Both the position numbers and the translations under genes were made by a program. A stretch of 64,000 bases of DNA from JANPPS01 sp965246835 (lineage in GTDB: Bacteria > Pseudomonadota > Alphaproteobacteria > Acetobacterales > Acetobacteraceae). Below, one piece after another: positions 27,252-36,222 of this stretch (the stretch's first letter is position 1; each line of letters opens with the position of its first letter). The notes under the pieces are model-generated. The model had not been told where the DNA came from. It ran no database searches and was given only the letters and a program-made list of their open reading frames with translations. Where the stretch lies: contig CBDFFQ010000002.1 of NCBI GenBank assembly GCA_965246835.1, positions 62,001-126,000 on the forward strand. The letters run 5' to 3'.

Positions 27252-28281
27252 TATCCTCCATCACGACCTAAGTCTCCGAGCGCGGGGGGAGTTCGCCCGG
27301 CTTTCCGAACGCGGGGCCCGCTTCCTCGGCAGCCGCCACGCGATCATGGGCGGCGCCATGAGTTGGGTGAGCGAGCGCAACCTCGTGTCCGCCATCTCCA
27401 ACGCCGGCGGCTTCGGCGTCATCGCGGCGGGCTCCATGAACCCGGCGCAACTCGCGGACGAGATCGCGGCCACGTCCGCGATGACCCGGGCGCCGTTCGG
27501 CGTCAACCTCATCACCTTCCACCCTGACCTCGATGAGCTGATTGCCGTCTGCATCCGGGCGGGCGTCACCCATTTGGTGCTGGCCGGCGGTATCCCGAAT
27601 GCTCAAACGGTACACGCGGTCAAGGAGGGCGGGGCGCGCCTGATCTGCTTCGCGCCCTCCCTCGCCATGGGCCGCCGGCTCGTTCGCCTCGGCGCCGACG
27701 CCCTCGTGATCGAGGGGTCCGAGGCCGGCGGCCATATCGGCCCGGTATCGCTGGGCGTGTTGGCGCAGGAGATCCTGCCGGAGCTGCATGAGGTGCCGGT
27801 GTTCGTGGCCGGCGGCATCGGGCGCGGGGAGGCGATGCTGGCCTTCATGGAGATGGGGGCATCCGGCGCGCAGCTCGGCACCCGGTTCGCGGCAGCGGCC
27901 GAAAGCATCGCGCATCCGAACTTCAAGCACGCCTTCGTCCACGCCCGTGCGCGCGACGCGCTCCCATCCACGCAGCTCGATCCCGATTTCCCGGTAATCC
28001 CGGTCCGCAGCCTGGTGAACAAGGGCACGGCCCGGTTCACCCAGCACCAGGCGCTGGTGATCGACCAGGTGCGCCAGGGCCTGATGACGCGGGAGGCGGC
28101 GCAGCTGTCGATCGAGCATTTCTGGGCGGGTGCGCTGCGCCGGGCCGTGATCGACGGCGACGTGGAGGAGGGCTCGGTCATGGCCGGCCAATCCGTCGGC
28201 ATGGTCACGTCCGAACAGCCCGTTTCCGCGATCATCGTCGAGCTGGTGCAGCAGGCCTGCGCCGCGCTCGCGGCAAGGTAG
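27241..28281 (+). CDS. Nitronate monooxygenase family flavoprotein
   Basis: 346 residues, FMN-dependent TIM barrel of the 2-nitropropane dioxygenase family. GGAMSWVSERNLVSAISNAGGFGVIA opens the barrel, the His of the active site is in EGSEAGGHIGP, and FMN phosphate is held by AGGIGRGEAML and GASGAQLGTRF. It starts at ATG 27241 inside the lysC end (11-base overlap). Paralogues include FabK-type enoyl reductases, so the substrate is not certain; nitronate oxidation is the default family call. Confidence 0.9.
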   Translation: MPPDILHHDLSLRARGEFARLSERGARFLGSRHAIMGGAMSWVSERNLVSAISNAGGFGVIAAGSMNPAQLADEIAATSAMTRAPFGVNLITFHPDLDELIAVCIRAGVTHLVLAGGIPNAQTVHAVKEGGARLICFAPSLAMGRRLVRLGADALVIEGSEAGGHIGPVSLGVLAQEILPELHEVPVFVAGGIGRGEAMLAFMEMGASGAQLGTRFAAAAESIAHPNFKHAFVHARARDALPSTQLDPDFPVIPVRSLVNKGTARFTQHQALVIDQVRQGLMTREAAQLSIEHFWAGALRRAVIDGDVEEGSVMAGQSVGMVTSEQPVSAIIVELVQQACAALAAR

Positions 28282-28286
28282 CGGCG

Positions 28287-30518
28287 ATGGCCCAGACGCG
28301 CCGCCTGCTGACCCGGCTGCGCGAGATGGTCACGGTCGGCGCCGGCACCGATAGCCGCGCGGCGCTGCACAGCCTGGCGCAGCTGGTGGCCGGGGAGATG
28401 GTGGCCGAGGTTTGCACCATCTACGCCATGCGCCCCGGAGACCTGCTGGAGCTCGCGGCCACGCACGGCCTTAATCCGGATTCGGTCGGCCGCACCCGGC
28501 TGCGGGTTGGCGAGGGCATCGTCGGCATGGTGGCCGCCACCGCGCAGCCGCAAAACCTCGCCGACGCGCAAAACCACCCGGCCTTCGCCTACCGCCCCGA
28601 AACCGGGGAGGCGCCGTATGCCTCGCTGCTGGCGGTGCCCGTGCGCCGGCTGGGCCGCATCCTCGGCGTGCTGGCGGTGCAGAACCGGGCGCCCCGCCGC
28701 TATACCGAAGACGAGGTCGAGGTGCTGGAGACCGTGGCCCTGCTGCTGGCCGAGGTGCTGGCGGCCGCCGGCGCGTCGGACGGGGCGGAGCAGGGGGTGG
28801 CCGCCACCCTGCCGCGGCAGTTCCAGGGCAACCCGTTCGCCCCCGGCATCGCCATCGGCGCCGTGGTCACACACGGCACGGGCGGCCCGGTCCGCAAGCT
28901 CGTGTCCGACAACCCGGCGCAGGAAACCCGGCGCCTGGCCGAAGCCGCGGCCACGATGCGCCAAAGCCTCGATGACCTCATCGCCTCCGGCCTGCCGGAC
29001 GGGGACGCCCCGCGCGAGGTGCTGGAGGCCACGCGGCTGGTGGCAGCCGAGGGCGGCTGGATGCGCCGCGTGCGCGAAGCCGTGGCGGGCGGCTTATCGG
29101 CCGAAGCCGCGGTGCACCGGGCGGCGAACGAGTTGCGGGACCGGATGCGCCGCATCAAGGACCCCTATCTGCGCGAACGCCTGGCGGACATGGAGGAGCT
29201 GGCGGAGCGGCTGCTGGCGGCGCTGGATGGCGGGCAGGAGCTGCCGGCGGTCCCGCGCGGCGCCATCCTGTTCGCCCGGCGGCTCGGCCCCGCGCAATTG
29301 CTGGAATGGCACGCCCGCGGCATCGGCGGCGTGGTGATCGAGGAGGGCAGCAGCGCCGGGCACGCCGCGATCCTGGCCCGCGCCCTGGGCCTGCCGGCCC
29401 TTGGCGGCATCCAGGGCGCGCTGGACGGCGCCGAACCCGGGGACCTCGCGGTGCTGGACGCCGATGAGGGCCTGCTGATCCTGCGGCCCGATTCCGAGGT
29501 GCGCAGCGCCTATGCCCGCGCGCTCGAGAACCGCGTGCAGCTCGAGGCCGCGTACGCCGCCGGGCGCAGCCAGCCCGCGCAGACCCGGGACGGCGTGCCG
29601 CTCACCCTCATGCTCAACATCGGCCTGGTGCAGGAGATGGCGCAGCTGGAGCCCACGGGCGCCGCCGGCATAGGCCTGTTCCGGACCGAGATCGCGATGC
29701 TGGCCCGGGGGTCCGTGGCGGACGTGCCGGAGCAGGCGGCGCTGTATGCCCGCGTGCTGGACGCGGCGGGCGACAAGCCGGTCCGGTTCCGCACGCTGGA
29801 TCTGGGCGGTGACAAGCTGCTGCCGGACGCGACCTTGCCGGTCGAGGAGAACCCGGCCATGGGCTGGCGCTCCCTGCGCGTGGGGCTCGACCGCCCGGCC
29901 CTGCTGCGGCGGCAATTGCGCGCCTTGCTGTTGGCGGCGCAGGGGCGGCCGCTATCGGTCATGTTCCCGATGGTGGCGACGGTGCAGGAGTTCCGGGCGG
30001 CGCGCGGCTTGCTGTTCGCCGAGGCCGCGCGCGTCCGCCCGGCGCCGGCGCAGCTTTCGGTCGGCAGCATGATCGAGGTGCCGGCCCTTTTGTGGCAATT
30101 GCCGGCCCTGATGCAGGAGGCGGATTTCGTGTCGATCGGGTCAAACGACCTGATGCAGTTCCTGTTCGCCGCCGATCGTGGCACCCCGGGGCTATCGGCC
30201 CGGTATGACGTGTTGTCCCCGGCCGTGCTGGACGTGCTGGACCATATCTGCGCCGCGGCGGCCGTGCGGGGGGTGGAGGTGTCGGTGTGTGGCGAGCATG
30301 CCTCACGCCCGTTGGAGGCGATGGTGCTGGCGGCGCTTGGCATCACCACGCTCTCGATGCCGGCGCCCAGCCTGCTGCGGCTGAAATCGGTGTTGGCCGG
30401 GGTGGATCTGGCCGGGCTGCGCGCCGTGCTGAAGGCGGCGCGGCGGCATGCCTCGGGCACCGCCAGCGTGCGCGGGCCCGTCGCGTCCTGGGCGCGGGAG
30501 CATGGGATCGATGTCTGA
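28287..30518 (+). CDS. ptsP: Phosphoenolpyruvate-protein phosphotransferase PtsP (nitrogen-PTS enzyme I)
   Basis: 743 residues: GAF sensory domain (about 15-160), then the enzyme I parts. The active His359 is in SSAGHAAILARALGLPALGG. The PEP-binding barrel has GIGLFRTEIAML, RTLDLGGDK and the catalytic Cys in VCGEHASRPL near residue 670. It takes phosphate from PEP to NPr and so reports nitrogen and carbon status; alphaproteobacterial GAF domains bind glutamine in studied cases. NPr and EIIA are not in this window. Confidence 0.95.
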   Translation: MAQTRRLLTRLREMVTVGAGTDSRAALHSLAQLVAGEMVAEVCTIYAMRPGDLLELAATHGLNPDSVGRTRLRVGEGIVGMVAATAQPQNLADAQNHPAFAYRPETGEAPYASLLAVPVRRLGRILGVLAVQNRAPRRYTEDEVEVLETVALLLAEVLAAAGASDGAEQGVAATLPRQFQGNPFAPGIAIGAVVTHGTGGPVRKLVSDNPAQETRRLAEAAATMRQSLDDLIASGLPDGDAPREVLEATRLVAAEGGWMRRVREAVAGGLSAEAAVHRAANELRDRMRRIKDPYLRERLADMEELAERLLAALDGGQELPAVPRGAILFARRLGPAQLLEWHARGIGGVVIEEGSSAGHAAILARALGLPALGGIQGALDGAEPGDLAVLDADEGLLILRPDSEVRSAYARALENRVQLEAAYAAGRSQPAQTRDGVPLTLMLNIGLVQEMAQLEPTGAAGIGLFRTEIAMLARGSVADVPEQAALYARVLDAAGDKPVRFRTLDLGGDKLLPDATLPVEENPAMGWRSLRVGLDRPALLRRQLRALLLAAQGRPLSVMFPMVATVQEFRAARGLLFAEAARVRPAPAQLSVGSMIEVPALLWQLPALMQEADFVSIGSNDLMQFLFAADRGTPGLSARYDVLSPAVLDVLDHICAAAAVRGVEVSVCGEHASRPLEAMVLAALGITTLSMPAPSLLRLKSVLAGVDLAGLRAVLKAARRHASGTASVRGPVASWAREHGIDV

Positions 30519-30607
30519 CGGACCGCCAATTGGCATCCGCACCGGACCCGGCTAAAGGATGCCGCGTGTTAGATGACCCTGCCCGGCCCGAGGGAGCGAC
30601 CGCGTTC

Positions 30608-31513
30608 ATGTCCGCCGCACCCGAGAGCCCCTTCGACGAACCTGCGCTCGGCGCCTCCCGCGTGGGGGCGGAGCTGCGTGCCGCACGCATGCGGCTGGGC
30701 TGGCAGTTGCCGGACGTCGCGCACATGCTGCGCATCCGCCTGCCGTATCTCGAAGCGATCGAGGATGGCCGGGTCGCTGACCTGCCGGGCAATGCCTATG
30801 CCGTGGGGTTCGTGCGGACCTATGCGTCGTCATTGGGCCTCGATCCCGTCGAGGTTGCGCGCCGCTTCCGGGCGGAGGCGCAGGAGGTCAATCGCAAGAC
30901 CGAGCTGGCCTTCCCGGCGCCGGTGCCGGAGCGGGGGGTGCCGGCCGGGGCCGTGATCCTGCTGGGCATGGTGCTGGTCGTGGGCGCCTACGCCGCCTGG
31001 TATAAGTTTTCCGGTGACACCCGTACCACCGAAAGCGTGCCGGCTGTGCCGGAGCGGCTGGCGCCGATGGCGGAGCGGGTGGTGCCGTCCAGCCCGTCCC
31101 CGCAGGTCGCCTCCATCCTGCCATCGCCGTCCGCCACCCCGCCGATCACTCCGCCGCCCGCCCCGGTCGCGGTGCCGGCCGCGCCCGTGCCAGTGCCGAT
31201 CCCCGTGACGCCGCCGCCCACGCCGATGGACGCCAGCCGCGTGATGCTGCGCATGAAGGCAGATTCCTACATCCAGGTGCGGGAAAAACAGGGCCAGGTG
31301 CTGCTCAACCGCGTGATGCGCACCGGCGAAACCTGGCCGTTGCCGCGCGGGGTGCCTTTACTCATGACCACCGGCAATGCCGGCGGGACCGAAGTGGTGG
31401 TGGAGGGAGTCAGCAGCCCGCCTTTAGGCGGGTCCGGCGTCGTGCGCCGCGACATCGCCATCGACGCCGATACCATCAAGCCCGGCGCCCCCTGGCCCGG
31501 CCGCGCCCCGTAA
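30608..31513 (+). CDS. RodZ-like helix-turn-helix membrane protein (DUF4115)
   Basis: 301 residues. N-terminal Xre-type helix-turn-helix (about 20-85; LRAARMRLGWQLPDVAHMLRI, LEAIEDGRVADLPGNAYAVGFVRTYA), one membrane span (about 115-135; AGAVILLGMVLVVGAYAAWY), a Pro-rich periplasmic stretch (about 160-205), and a C-terminal beta domain (about 208-290) with VMLRMKADSYIQVREKQG as in RodZ C-terminal domains. RodZ links MreB to the cell-wall machinery. It lies directly upstream of ispG, as rodZ does in many proteobacteria. Confidence 0.88.
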   Translation: MSAAPESPFDEPALGASRVGAELRAARMRLGWQLPDVAHMLRIRLPYLEAIEDGRVADLPGNAYAVGFVRTYASSLGLDPVEVARRFRAEAQEVNRKTELAFPAPVPERGVPAGAVILLGMVLVVGAYAAWYKFSGDTRTTESVPAVPERLAPMAERVVPSSPSPQVASILPSPSATPPITPPPAPVAVPAAPVPVPIPVTPPPTPMDASRVMLRMKADSYIQVREKQGQVLLNRVMRTGETWPLPRGVPLLMTTGNAGGTEVVVEGVSSPPLGGSGVVRRDIAIDADTIKPGAPWPGRAP

Positions 31514-31571
31514 GCCCTCGAAAACCAGGGGCATCCGCCCCAAATCGTGCCGCATCAAGTCCGGAGAGTCC

Positions 31572-32699
31572 GTGATGAGCAGCTACCGCCCCTACCAGCA
31601 CATCGAGCGCCGTAAGTCCCGCCAGATTATGGTCGGCCCGGTGCCCGTGGGCGGGGATGCGCCGATCACGGTGCAGACCATGACCAACACGCTGACCACC
31701 GACGTGGCCGGCACCGTCGCGCAGATCCGCCGCTGCGAGGAGGCCGGGGTCGACATCGTGCGCGTGTCGTGTCCCGATCAGGAGAGCGCGCTGGCGCTGA
31801 AGGACATCGTGCGCCAGGTCTCGGTGCCGATCGTGGCGGACATCCACTTCCACTACCGCCGCGCGATCGAGGCCGCGCAATCCGGCGCCGCATGCCTGCG
31901 CATCAACCCCGGCAATATCGGCAGCGCCGACCGGGTGCGCGAAGTGGTGCAGGCCGCGCGGGACCATGGCTGCTCGATGCGGATCGGGGTGAATGCCGGG
32001 TCGTTGGAGCGGCATTTGCTGGAGAAGTATGGCGAGCCGAACCCGGAGGCGCTGGTCGAGAGCGCGCTGGAGCACGCCAAGATCCTGCAGGACCACGATT
32101 TCCACGAATTCAAGATCTCGGTGAAGGCGTCGGACGTATTCATGGCCGTGGCCGCCTACCAGCAGCTGGCCGAACAGTGCGACCATCCGCTCCATATCGG
32201 CATCACCGAAGCCGGGACGAAGCGGGCGGGGACCGTCAAGTCGTCGATCGGTTTGGGCAGCCTGCTATGGGCCGGTGTGGGCGACACGTTGCGCGTGTCG
32301 TTGTCGGCGGAGCCGGAGGAGGAAGTCAGCGTCGGCTGGGACATCCTGAAGTCCCTCGGCATCCGGCATCGCGGCGTGAAGATCATCTCCTGCCCGAGCT
32401 GCGCGCGGCAGGGCTTCAACGTGATCCAGACGGTCGCGACCTTGGAGGAGCGGCTGGCGCACATCAAGACGCCGATCACGCTGAGCATCATCGGGTGCGT
32501 GGTGAACGGCCCCGGTGAGGCGCTGATGACCGATATCGGCGTGACGGGCGGCGGCGCCGGCAAGCATATGGTGTATCACGCCGGCCGCACGGACCACACG
32601 ATCGAGAGCGGCGACATGGTGGAGCACATCGTGCAGCAGGTGGAACGCCGCGCCGCCGAGATGGCCGCCGCGGAGCCCGTGAAGGTCGCGGCGGAGTAA
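31572..32699 (+). CDS. ispG: (E)-4-hydroxy-3-methylbut-2-enyl-diphosphate synthase
   Basis: Iron-sulfur enzyme of the MEP isoprenoid pathway. 375 residues from GTG 31572 (ATG 31575 is the alternative). TTDVAGTVAQIRRCEEAGVDIVRVS and ADIHFHYRRAI belong to the TIM barrel; cluster cysteines 274, 277 and 309 lie in ISCPSCARQGF and IGCVVNGPGE. EAGTKRAGTVKSSIGLG is also conserved. It follows the RodZ-like gene and precedes hisS, an order common to many bacteria. Confidence 0.96.
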   Translation: MMSSYRPYQHIERRKSRQIMVGPVPVGGDAPITVQTMTNTLTTDVAGTVAQIRRCEEAGVDIVRVSCPDQESALALKDIVRQVSVPIVADIHFHYRRAIEAAQSGAACLRINPGNIGSADRVREVVQAARDHGCSMRIGVNAGSLERHLLEKYGEPNPEALVESALEHAKILQDHDFHEFKISVKASDVFMAVAAYQQLAEQCDHPLHIGITEAGTKRAGTVKSSIGLGSLLWAGVGDTLRVSLSAEPEEEVSVGWDILKSLGIRHRGVKIISCPSCARQGFNVIQTVATLEERLAHIKTPITLSIIGCVVNGPGEALMTDIGVTGGGAGKHMVYHAGRTDHTIESGDMVEHIVQQVERRAAEMAAAEPVKVAAE

Positions 32700-32708
32700 T
32701 ATGTGCTA

Positions 32709-32755
32709 GATGGGTTACGCCCATTGATGCGGCTGTAGGATGGGTGCAACCCATC
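32709..32755. repeat. Imperfect palindrome between ispG and hisS (copy 3, diverged)
   Basis: Arms 32709-32724 and 32740-32755 pair with one mismatch and one G.T pair around a 15-base loop. GATGGGTT...AACCCATC at the base and TAGGATGGGTGCAACCCATC recall the palindromes at 3959 and 18273. Confidence 0.6.
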
Positions 32756-32795
32756 GATGAATGAAGGCGGGTATCCGGGGCCAAGGTCAGTGTGT

Positions 32796-32834
32796 GTCAC
32801 CCCACCCTAACCCCGGCCCGGCGGGAGAGGGGAA
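32796..32834. repeat. Shortened copy of the CCACCCTCACCCC...GGGAGAGGGG repeat before hisS
   Basis: GTCACCCCACCCTAACCCC is followed by GGCCCGGCGGGAGAGGGGAAG. Compared with the copy at 8430-8470, most of the left stem arm is missing, so the hairpin is lost but the G-rich end remains and provides the Shine-Dalgarno-like GAGAGGGGAAG just before the GTG start of hisS. Confidence 0.65.
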
Positions 32835-32839
32835 GCACA

Positions 32840-34144
32840 GTGCCTGAGTTACAACCGGTGCGCGGCACGCGGGACCTGATCGGCGAGGACCAGCGCCGCT
32901 ATGCCCACGTGGTCAACACGGCCCGGCGCGTCACGAGCCTTTATGGCTTCGACGAGTGGCAGACCCCGATCTTCGAAGACACCGCCGTCTTCAGCCGCAC
33001 CCTGGGCGACACGTCCGACGTGGTGACGAAGGAGATGTACACCTTCCAGGATCGCGGCGGCGACAGCGTGACCTTGCGGCCGGAGGGCACGGCGGGGGTG
33101 TGCCGGGCGCTGGTGAGCAACGGCCTGACGCAGAGCCTGCCGCAGAAGGTTTTTTATGCCGGGCCGATGTTCCGGTATGAGCGGCCGCAGAAGGGGCGGT
33201 ATCGGCAATTCCACCAGATCGGCGCCGAGCTGATCGGCCCGGCGGAGCCGCTGGCGGATGCCGAGGTGATCGCGATGGGCTGGCACATCCTGCAGGAGTT
33301 GGGGGTGTCAGATAAGGTTAGGCTGCAACTTAATACCCTCGGCGACGCAGAAAGCCGGCAGGCTCATCGAATGGCCCTAATCAACTATTTACAGGATCGA
33401 CAGAGCGACTTGTCAGATGAGAGTCTAGTCAGGCTTGCAAAAAACCCTCTCCGCATTCTCGATAGTAAAAGTGACATGGATCAAAAGGTGCTAGTGAGCG
33501 CTCCTGTGATCACAGAATACCTATCCACGGGAGCCGCGGCCTTTTACGACAGGCTGAAACATCAGCTCAATGTTCTTGGAGTTACCTACGATGAGAATCC
33601 GAAGATCGTGAGGGGGCTCGATTATTACAACCACACCGCATTTGAGTTCGTGACTTCTGCTCTGGGCGCACAGGGAACCGTCTTAGCAGGAGGCCGCTAT
33701 GATGGCCTAGTGTCTCAAATGGGCGGACCCCAAATCCCTGCCGTGGGTTGGGCAGCTGGGATAGAGCGGCTATCGATGCTCGTTACAGGAGAGCTAGTAT
33801 CGCCTATTAAGATAGCTCTTATTCTTGATGAGGAGACACAGGAAAGTCGTGCTCTTGCTATACTTCAAACTCTTAGAAAATTAGGTCGAGTAGCTGAAAT
33901 TTCTTACCGTGGAAACGTATTTAAGCGGCTCGACCTAGCTAAGCGGATGAACGCTCAGATTGCAGTATTTGTTCTCGTAAAAGATCAAGAAATTCAACCA
34001 AATCGTTTGATAGTCCGAGATTTCCGCGAGGTGAGCGAGAGTGGTAAGCCTGGCGTGGATTTTGACTTGCCGATGGGAGAGCGCTTGATCGAACTTCTGC
34101 TCAATCACGTGGATGGCGTAGAGAGCTTGAAGAGGTCTCGTTGA
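32840..34144 (+). CDS. hisS: Histidine--tRNA ligase (mosaic gene)
   Basis: Charges tRNA-His. 434 residues from GTG 32840 (QPVRGTRDLIGEDQRRY). Class II motif 1 region near YGFDEWQTPIFED, motif 2 AGPMFRYERPQKGRYRQFHQ, histidine A motif GLDYYNHTAFEF, motif 3 AVGWAAGIERLSM, and the anticodon-binding domain from about residue 335 are all present, so the enzyme should work. Codon use changes sharply: the first ~155 codons are GC-rich like the neighbours, while codons from about 33300 onward are near 45% GC with many codons ending in A or T. prfA is GC-rich again. The second part looks imported. Confidence 0.95.
   Translation: MPELQPVRGTRDLIGEDQRRYAHVVNTARRVTSLYGFDEWQTPIFEDTAVFSRTLGDTSDVVTKEMYTFQDRGGDSVTLRPEGTAGVCRALVSNGLTQSLPQKVFYAGPMFRYERPQKGRYRQFHQIGAELIGPAEPLADAEVIAMGWHILQELGVSDKVRLQLNTLGDAESRQAHRMALINYLQDRQSDLSDESLVRLAKNPLRILDSKSDMDQKVLVSAPVITEYLSTGAAAFYDRLKHQLNVLGVTYDENPKIVRGLDYYNHTAFEFVTSALGAQGTVLAGGRYDGLVSQMGGPQIPAVGWAAGIERLSMLVTGELVSPIKIALILDEETQESRALAILQTLRKLGRVAEISYRGNVFKRLDLAKRMNAQIAVFVLVKDQEIQPNRLIVRDFREVSESGKPGVDFDLPMGERLIELLLNHVDGVESLKRSR
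33300..34140 (+). other. Low-GC, probably recombined segment covering the 3' two thirds of hisS
   Basis: Hand counts of single 60-base lines give 68% GC at 33241, 57% at 33301, 47% at 33361, 45% at 33421, 38% at 33841 and 48% at 33901. The boundary on the left lies near 33300-33320, and the right edge coincides with the hisS stop/prfA start. The reading frame stays open across both borders. Confidence 0.8.
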
Positions 34145-35202
34145 GCGACTCCCTCGACTACAAGCTCGACCGCATCGTCGGCCGCGCTGCCGAACTCAAC
34201 GCCATGCTCTCCGAAGGCCTCGGTGGCGACGGCTTCCAAAAAGCCAGCAAAGAACTCTCCGAACTCGACCCCATCGTCGCCCGCATCGGCGAATTGCGGG
34301 ATGCGGAAAAGGCCCATGCCGAAGCCGAGGCCATGCTCGCGGACCCCGAGATGAAATCCCTCGCCGAAGCCGAGCTGTACGACCTCAAGGACCGGTTGCC
34401 GGCGCTGCGTCACGAGATCCGCCTGGCGCTGTTGCCGCGGGATGAGGCCGATGCGCGGTCCGCCATTCTGGAAATCCGCCCGGCCGCGGGCGGGGATGAG
34501 GCCGGGCTGTTCGCGGCCGAGCTGTTCACGATGTATCAGAAATACGCGGAATCGAAGGGCTGGAAGGTCGAGGTGCTGGAATACGCCGATACCGGCCTGG
34601 GCGGCATCAAGGAGGGCGTTGCGGAAATCACCGGCCGCAACGTGTTCGCCCGCCTCAAATATGAAAGCGGCGTGCATCGCGTGCAGCGCGTGCCGGCCAC
34701 CGAGAGCCAGGGGCGCATCCATACTTCGACCGTGACCGTGGCGGTCCTGCCTGAGGCGGAGGAGGTCGATGTCGAGATCAACGAGACCGACCTGCGCATC
34801 GACGTGTATCGCGCATCCGGCGCCGGCGGCCAGCACGTGAACAAGACCGAAAGCGCCGTGCGCATAACGCACATCCCCTCCGGCGTCGTGGTCGCGATGC
34901 AGGAGGAGCGGAGCCAGCATAAGAACCGCGCCAAGGCGATGAAGATCCTGCGCGCCAGGCTGTATGAAGCGCAGCGCAGCAGCCTCGCCAGCACCCGCGC
35001 GGCCGACCGCAAGAGCCAGGTCGGCACCGGGGACCGCAGCGAGCGGATTCGCACCTACAACTTCCCGCAGGGCCGGGTCAGCGATCACCGCGTGGAACTC
35101 ACGCTGCACAAGATCGACCGCATCATGCAGGGGGACCTCGATGAGATCGTGGACCGGCTGACGGCCGAGGACCAGGCGGCGAGGCTGGCCGCGCAAGAGT
35201 GA
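34141..35202 (+). CDS. prfA: Peptide chain release factor 1
   Basis: Ends translation at UAA and UAG. 353 residues from TTG 34141, overlapping the hisS stop. The codon-recognition tripeptide PAT is in QRVPATESQGRIHTSTV. The catalytic GGQ is in RASGAGGQHVNKTESAVRI, whose Gln is the target of PrmC, encoded next. Normal length. Confidence 0.97.
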   Translation: MSDSLDYKLDRIVGRAAELNAMLSEGLGGDGFQKASKELSELDPIVARIGELRDAEKAHAEAEAMLADPEMKSLAEAELYDLKDRLPALRHEIRLALLPRDEADARSAILEIRPAAGGDEAGLFAAELFTMYQKYAESKGWKVEVLEYADTGLGGIKEGVAEITGRNVFARLKYESGVHRVQRVPATESQGRIHTSTVTVAVLPEAEEVDVEINETDLRIDVYRASGAGGQHVNKTESAVRITHIPSGVVVAMQEERSQHKNRAKAMKILRARLYEAQRSSLASTRAADRKSQVGTGDRSERIRTYNFPQGRVSDHRVELTLHKIDRIMQGDLDEIVDRLTAEDQAARLAAQE

Positions 35203-36029
35203 CCGTGCGGGAGGCGCTGCGCCATGGTGCGGCGATGCTGGAGCGGGCAGGGGTCGGGAACCCGGCATTGGACGCACGCCTGCTGCTGGCCCACGCCGCC
35301 GGGCTGACGCGGGAGGCGCTGCTGCGCGATCCGAGCCGCACGATCGACGCCAACGGGTACCAGGCCTTGCTGAACCGCCGGGCCGCCCGGGAGCCGGTTG
35401 CGCTGATCCTGGGACGGCAGGAGTTTTGGAGCCTGGATTTCGCGGTCTCCCCAGCCACGCTGGTGCCGCGCGCGGACAGCGAGACGCTGATCGAAGCCGC
35501 AATCGCCACTCTGCCCCGGCCCGGCGTGCGCCGAATCCTCGACCTCGGCACCGGCACCGGATGCCTGCTGCTGGCTGCGTTGTCGGAGTATCGGGACGCC
35601 TGGGGCCTGGGCATCGACCTCCACCCCGAAGCCGCCACCCTGGCCCGGCACAACGCCGCGACCCTGCAACTGGCCGACCGCGCGGTCTTCATCGCGGGCT
35701 CCTGGCATACCGCAGTCCAGGGCCGCTTCGACCTGATCCTCTGCAACCCGCCCTATCTGCGGGATGGCGAGTGGGACGGCATCATGCCCGAGGTCAGGGA
35801 GCATGAACCCCGCCGCGCGCTGCTGGCCGGCTCCGATGGGCTGGATGCCTATCGCGCCGTGTTGGCCGGGCTCAAGGATCGGCTCAGCCCGGGCGGCGCT
35901 GGGGTCATCGAGCTGGGCATCGGGCAGGCGGAGGCGGTGACGCGCCTGGCCCATGAGGCCGGTTTCCGTGAGGCTACGACGCGCGCGGACCTGGCTGGCG
36001 TGCCGCGTGCCCTGGTGCTCCGGGCATAA
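35199..36029 (+). CDS. prmC: Peptide chain release factor N(5)-glutamine methyltransferase
   Basis: Methylates the GGQ glutamine of release factors using SAM. 276 residues, GTG start overlapping the prfA stop by 4 bases. N-terminal helical domain 1-80, SAM motif ILDLGTGTGCLLLA, and the substrate-amide NPPY motif in LILCNPPYLRDGEW. The pairing of prfA and prmC is a strong functional link. Confidence 0.96.
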   Translation: MTVREALRHGAAMLERAGVGNPALDARLLLAHAAGLTREALLRDPSRTIDANGYQALLNRRAAREPVALILGRQEFWSLDFAVSPATLVPRADSETLIEAAIATLPRPGVRRILDLGTGTGCLLLAALSEYRDAWGLGIDLHPEAATLARHNAATLQLADRAVFIAGSWHTAVQGRFDLILCNPPYLRDGEWDGIMPEVREHEPRRALLAGSDGLDAYRAVLAGLKDRLSPGGAGVIELGIGQAEAVTRLAHEAGFREATTRADLAGVPRALVLRA

Positions 36030-36222
36030 AATCATTGGCAAAACGGGCCGGACGGGGTATCTCACGACTGTCATGCGGCGCCTTTCGGGGCGTGCGCCCG
36101 GCCGCGCCGCTCCGGTGTCGCGGCATTTGGGCCGGATGCAGGGCACTGCCGCTACCGAGATCGCCGCGCCCGCCGCCAGCATTGGCCCGGGACGGACGCC
36201 AGCAAGGAATGGTTTTCAGCCA

